From Candidatus Alloscillospira gallinarum (GTDB lineage: Bacteria > Bacillota > Clostridia > Oscillospirales > Oscillospiraceae): a DNA stretch of 8,628 bases. Shown in pieces: positions 6,095-8,628 of this stretch. The stretch is from assembly GCA_904420055.1 (NCBI GenBank), contig CAJFTV010000027.1:1-8628 (forward strand). The letters are read 5' to 3'. Position 1 is the first letter of the stretch, and every line of letters starts with the position of its first letter. Made by a program: the position numbers and the translations under genes. The notes under the pieces were generated by a model. The model saw only the letters and a list, made by a program, of their open reading frames with translations, had not been told where the DNA came from and made no database searches.

Positions 6095-6144
6095 GTAAAT
6101 TTGTATTTACAAAACCGGTCAGAAATTATATACTGATATATCAG
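6095..6144. promoter_or_regulatory. Palindromic candidate operators over the XRE promoter
   Basis: A 14-bp palindrome TTTGTA-tt-TACAAA (6100-6113) covers the -35 and overlaps a second inverted repeat, GTAAAT-ttgt-ATTTAC (6095-6110). A perfect 12-bp palindrome CTGATATATCAG (6133-6144) covers the end of the -10 and the start site. The two palindrome centres are 32 bp apart, near three helical turns. Position and symmetry suit binding by a dimeric repressor, most simply the downstream XRE protein. The two sites are not the same sequence, so they may bind different proteins, or one may be chance in AT-rich DNA. Confidence 0.45.
6106..6134 (+). promoter_or_regulatory. Promoter of the XRE regulator-lepA operon
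   Basis: The -35 TTTACA (6106-6111) and -10 TATACT (6129-6134), each 5/6 to consensus, are separated by exactly 17 nt. The predicted start is near 6141, about 32 nt before the GTG of the regulator gene. Confidence 0.75.
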
Positions 6145-6172
6145 AAAAATATTTTATGGGAGGGAGTGCGCC

Positions 6173-6712
6173 GTGAAATCGGGATTTGCAAAAAAACTGT
6201 CGCTTTTAAGACGCCAGCGCGGTATAAGCCAGAAGAAAGCGGCCAAGGATTTGGGAATTTCCCAGGCGCTTCTGTCCCACTATGAAAACGGAATACGGGA
6301 GCCGAAATTTGAATTTGTCGACCGGGCGTGTACTTATTACGGTGTTCAGGCGGACTACATTTTGGGGCGCCGTGCACCGGGAGATATTGTTATAACGTGC
6401 AGCGACGATGTCTCCGGGCGGATTGCCGAGGCGGCAAAGCGGCTTACGGAGTTTTTGGGGGAGACAGGCTCTGCCGAGGTGTATACAGCAGCGGGAGAAT
6501 ATATTGAGTACATGGTAGACGTAATAATGGCAACAGCGGCAAGTCCGGGGACGATGGGGCTGCCGGAGTATGACGCCTACGGCAGGGTACTGTACTCAAA
6601 GCTGTACAGTGCGGCGGAAAAAGCGGACGTGACAGCGGACTATGCTTTTCCTGAAAAATGGCAGCGGGAAATTGACAAAATTTTTGGCAGGCCAGATGAT
6701 GCAGAGGAATAA
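6173..6712 (+). CDS. XRE-family helix-turn-helix regulator
   Basis: This 179-residue protein begins with a Cro/CI-type helix-turn-helix domain (about 6-60): LSLLRRQRGISQKKAAKDLG, then ISQALLSHYENGIREP, with the recognition helix at about 30-38, and YYGVQADYILGR closing the domain. The rest (about 70-179) is a mainly helical acidic/alanine-rich region that I do not recognise. It may mediate dimerisation or sensing. There is no membrane helix, peptidase site or obvious ligand domain. The GTG start follows GGGAGGGAG (6158-6166); the in-frame route further upstream is closed. lepA starts 30 nt downstream with no promoter or terminator between, so the two are probably co-transcribed. Autoregulation through the palindromes at its promoter is an inference. 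The natural targets are unknown. Confidence 0.88.
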   Translation: MKSGFAKKLSLLRRQRGISQKKAAKDLGISQALLSHYENGIREPKFEFVDRACTYYGVQADYILGRRAPGDIVITCSDDVSGRIAEAAKRLTEFLGETGSAEVYTAAGEYIEYMVDVIMATAASPGTMGLPEYDAYGRVLYSKLYSAAEKADVTADYAFPEKWQREIDKIFGRPDDAEE

Positions 6713-6742
6713 AGGCAAAATCTTTTCGGAGGATAAACGAGC

Positions 6743-8548
6743 TTGATAGAACAGCAGAATATCAGAAATTTCAGTATAATAGCCCATATTGACCACGGAA
6801 AATCCACATTGTCCGACAGGCTTATTGAGCTGTGCGGGGCAGTGGCTCAGCGCGACATGGAGAGCCAGATACTGGACAATATGGATTTGGAGCGTGAGCG
6901 GGGCATAACCATAAAGGCGCGGGCTGTTGGGCTTAACTACAGGGCGCAGGACGGCAAAGACTACACCCTGAACCTTATTGACACGCCGGGGCACGTGGAC
7001 TTTAATTATGAGGTGTCGCGTTCCCTTGCGGCCTGTGAGGGGGCGATACTTGTTGTGGACGCAGCCCAGGGGGCTGAGGCGCAGACGCTTGCAAACACAT
7101 ATTTGGCGCTTGAGAACAACCTCGAAATTTTGCCGGTTATAAACAAGATTGACCTGCCTGCCGCGGACCCACAGCGTGTGAAAGCGGAGATTGAGGATAT
7201 CATCGGCATACCGGCTATGGACGCGCCGGAGATTTCCGCCAAAAAGGGCATAAATGTGGAGGCGGTGCTGGAGGACATTGTGAAAAATGTCCCACCGCCG
7301 GAGGGTGACCCCAATGCACCTCTTAAGGCCCTGATATTTGACAGCCAGTATGACAGCTACCGTGGCGTTATTGTATATATGCGGATTGTGGACGGCCGTG
7401 TGCGGCCGGACATGGAAGTAAAAATGATGGCCACAGGTGCCGTTTACCGCGTAGTTGAGGTGGGGCATATGCGCCCTGTGGGACTTGAGAGCTGTGAGGA
7501 ACTCTCTGCCGGTGACGTGGGGTATCTGACAGCCAGCATAAAAAATGTGGCGGATACCCGTGTAGGGGACACGGTGACAGAAAACGAACGCCCGGCGGCT
7601 GAGGCGCTGCCCGGTTACCGTCCGGTACACCCGATGGTGTTTTCAGGTATTTACACAGCGGACGGGGCAAAGTATCCGGACCTCAGGGACGCGCTTGAAA
7701 AGCTCAAGCTGAACGACGCCTCTCTCACCTACGAGCCGGAATCCTCGGTGGCCCTGGGATTTGGGTTCCGCTGCGGTTTTTTAGGGCTGCTGCACATGGA
7801 GATAATTCAGGAACGGCTGGAGAGAGAGTACAATTTGGACCTCATAACCACTGCTCCCAGCGTCATATACCGGGTGACAAAGACCAGCGGCGAGGTAGTT
7901 ATGGTGGATAACCCCTTAAACTACCCCGACCCCGGAGAGATAGAGATGGCGGAGGAGCCTTTTGTAAAAGCTTCCATAATGTGCCCCACGGAGTTTGTGG
8001 GAAATATTATGGACCTTTGCCAGGACAGGCGCGGCGAGTACAAGGACATGACGTATCTGGACGACACCCGTGTTGAAATGCACTATGAGATGCCGCTCAA
8101 CGAGATAATATATGACTTTTTTGACGCGCTGAAGTCCCGCAGCCGCGGATATGCTTCTTTAGACTATGAATTTTTGGGTTACCGGCCGTCTCAGCTTGTG
8201 AAGCTGGATATACTGTTAAACGGCGATATGGTAGACGCACTGTCATTTATTGTGCATAAGGATAAGGCGTATGCCCGAGGCAGGAGAATTGCGGAGAAGC
8301 TGAAGGAAAATATCCCGCGGCAGCTGTTTGAAATTCCTGTTCAGGCGGCAATAGGCGGCAAGGTAATCGCGCGTGAGACAATAAAGGCGCTGAGAAAGGA
8401 CGTACTTGCCAAATGCTACGGCGGCGATATCACCCGAAAGAAAAAACTGCTTGAAAAGCAGAAAGAGGGCAAAAAGCGCATGAGGAGCCTGGGCTCTGTC
8501 TCGGTTCCGCAAGAGGCCTTTATGGCGGTTTTAAAGCTTGACGAATAA
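6743..8548 (+). CDS. lepA: Elongation factor 4 (LepA), translational GTPase
   Basis: This 601-residue ribosome-associated GTPase, full length for the family, back-translocates or remodels stalled or assembling ribosomes. GTPase motifs are intact: G1 AHIDHGKS (14-21), G2 RGIT (53-56), G3 DTPGH (80-84), G4 NKID (134-137) and G5 SAKKG (165-169). They are followed by EF-G-like domains (SSVALGFGFRCGFLGLLHMEI is the domain III region) and the LepA-specific C-terminal domain. That domain includes YGGDITRKKKLLEKQKEGKK and ends in SVPQEAFMAVL. The start is TTG (6743), with GGAGG (6728-6732) ten bases upstream and the usual N-terminus IRNFSIIAHIDHGKST. It lies second in the operon behind the XRE regulator; another gene starts 18 nt after its stop. 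Confidence 0.98.
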   Translation: MIEQQNIRNFSIIAHIDHGKSTLSDRLIELCGAVAQRDMESQILDNMDLERERGITIKARAVGLNYRAQDGKDYTLNLIDTPGHVDFNYEVSRSLAACEGAILVVDAAQGAEAQTLANTYLALENNLEILPVINKIDLPAADPQRVKAEIEDIIGIPAMDAPEISAKKGINVEAVLEDIVKNVPPPEGDPNAPLKALIFDSQYDSYRGVIVYMRIVDGRVRPDMEVKMMATGAVYRVVEVGHMRPVGLESCEELSAGDVGYLTASIKNVADTRVGDTVTENERPAAEALPGYRPVHPMVFSGIYTADGAKYPDLRDALEKLKLNDASLTYEPESSVALGFGFRCGFLGLLHMEIIQERLEREYNLDLITTAPSVIYRVTKTSGEVVMVDNPLNYPDPGEIEMAEEPFVKASIMCPTEFVGNIMDLCQDRRGEYKDMTYLDDTRVEMHYEMPLNEIIYDFFDALKSRSRGYASLDYEFLGYRPSQLVKLDILLNGDMVDALSFIVHKDKAYARGRRIAEKLKENIPRQLFEIPVQAAIGGKVIARETIKALRKDVLAKCYGGDITRKKKLLEKQKEGKKRMRSLGSVSVPQEAFMAVLKLDE

Positions 8549-8566
8549 CACAAAAGGAGAGACAAG

Positions 8567-8628
8567 ATGAGCAAAAAAAATGAGGATTATGAGATACTGT
8601 CCATATCAAAAAAACAGATAATAATTTA
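8567..8628 (+). CDS. Unidentified gene, 5' end only (cut by window edge)
   Basis: An ATG at 8567 follows AAGGAGA (8554-8560) at good spacing, 18 nt after the lepA stop. The frame is open for 20 codons to the edge: MSKKNEDYEILSISKKQIII. The start is lysine-rich. It does not look like the usual HemW N-terminus (YIHIPFC) that follows lepA in many Firmicutes. The function cannot be judged from this fragment. It is probably the third gene of the regulator-lepA operon. Confidence 0.7.
   Translation, partial: MSKKNEDYEILSISKKQIII

Noticed and set aside
6596..7630. Leftward open frame of 344 codons
   Set aside because: It lies opposite lepA and the end of the regulator gene, both strongly supported, and its translation shows no family motif or good ribosome site.
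1..8628. CRISPR array, insertion sequence, toxin-antitoxin or defence module
   Set aside because: No regularly spaced repeats, transposase motifs, terminal inverted repeats or defence-type gene pairs were found on either strand.

Overview
The window looks like ordinary chromosome from a Gram-positive Clostridia-type (Firmicutes) bacterium. I infer this from strong AGGAGG-type ribosome sites before nearly every gene, TTG and GTG starts with good Shine-Dalgarno spacing, moderate-GC genes separated by AT-rich gaps with sigma-A-type promoters, tRNA genes that encode CCA, and the gene content (three-gene GldAFG-like ABC exporter, stand-alone PduL, secG, lepA). The genus cannot be named; a gut Oscillospirales/Ruminococcaceae relative is a reasonable guess only.

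Layout. Positions 1-420 hold a leftward tRNA operon (tRNA-Thr(TGT), then tRNA-Tyr(GTA)) with a clear promoter and an intrinsic terminator directly after tRNA-Tyr. Positions 500-3877 hold a leftward ABC operon: ATPase (TTG start), ABC-2 permease overlapping it by 17 nt, and a GldG-like membrane-anchored protein 15 nt further on, with a promoter candidate before the ATPase and a terminator candidate after the last gene. Next comes a leftward tatD-family metal-dependent hydrolase gene, divergent from rightward secG. secG has an extended -10 promoter preceded by an A6T6A6 tract that fits the full UP-element consensus. secG and leftward pduL converge, each with its own terminator between them. A 445-nt gap (5728-6172) holds the pduL promoter, what looks like a decayed Nudix hydrolase C-terminus, and the promoter of the next operon. 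That operon runs rightward: an XRE-type regulator (GTG start), lepA/EF4 (TTG start) and the first 62 bases of an unidentified gene at the right edge.

How the genes relate. Most are housekeeping: tRNA supply, the SecYEG translocon subunit, elongation factor 4, and an acyl-CoA/acyl-phosphate interconversion enzyme. The regulator-lepA pair is the most suggestive regulatory unit, because symmetrical sequences cover both the -35 and the -10/start of its promoter and could serve as autoregulatory operators. I see no CRISPR array, transposase, integrase, prophage or defence module, and no strong sign of a new multi-gene system. The best leads are the UP-element promoter of secG, the palindromic promoter of the XRE-lepA operon, the Nudix remnant, the GldAFG-type exporter without a DUF4340 neighbour, and the stand-alone PduL.
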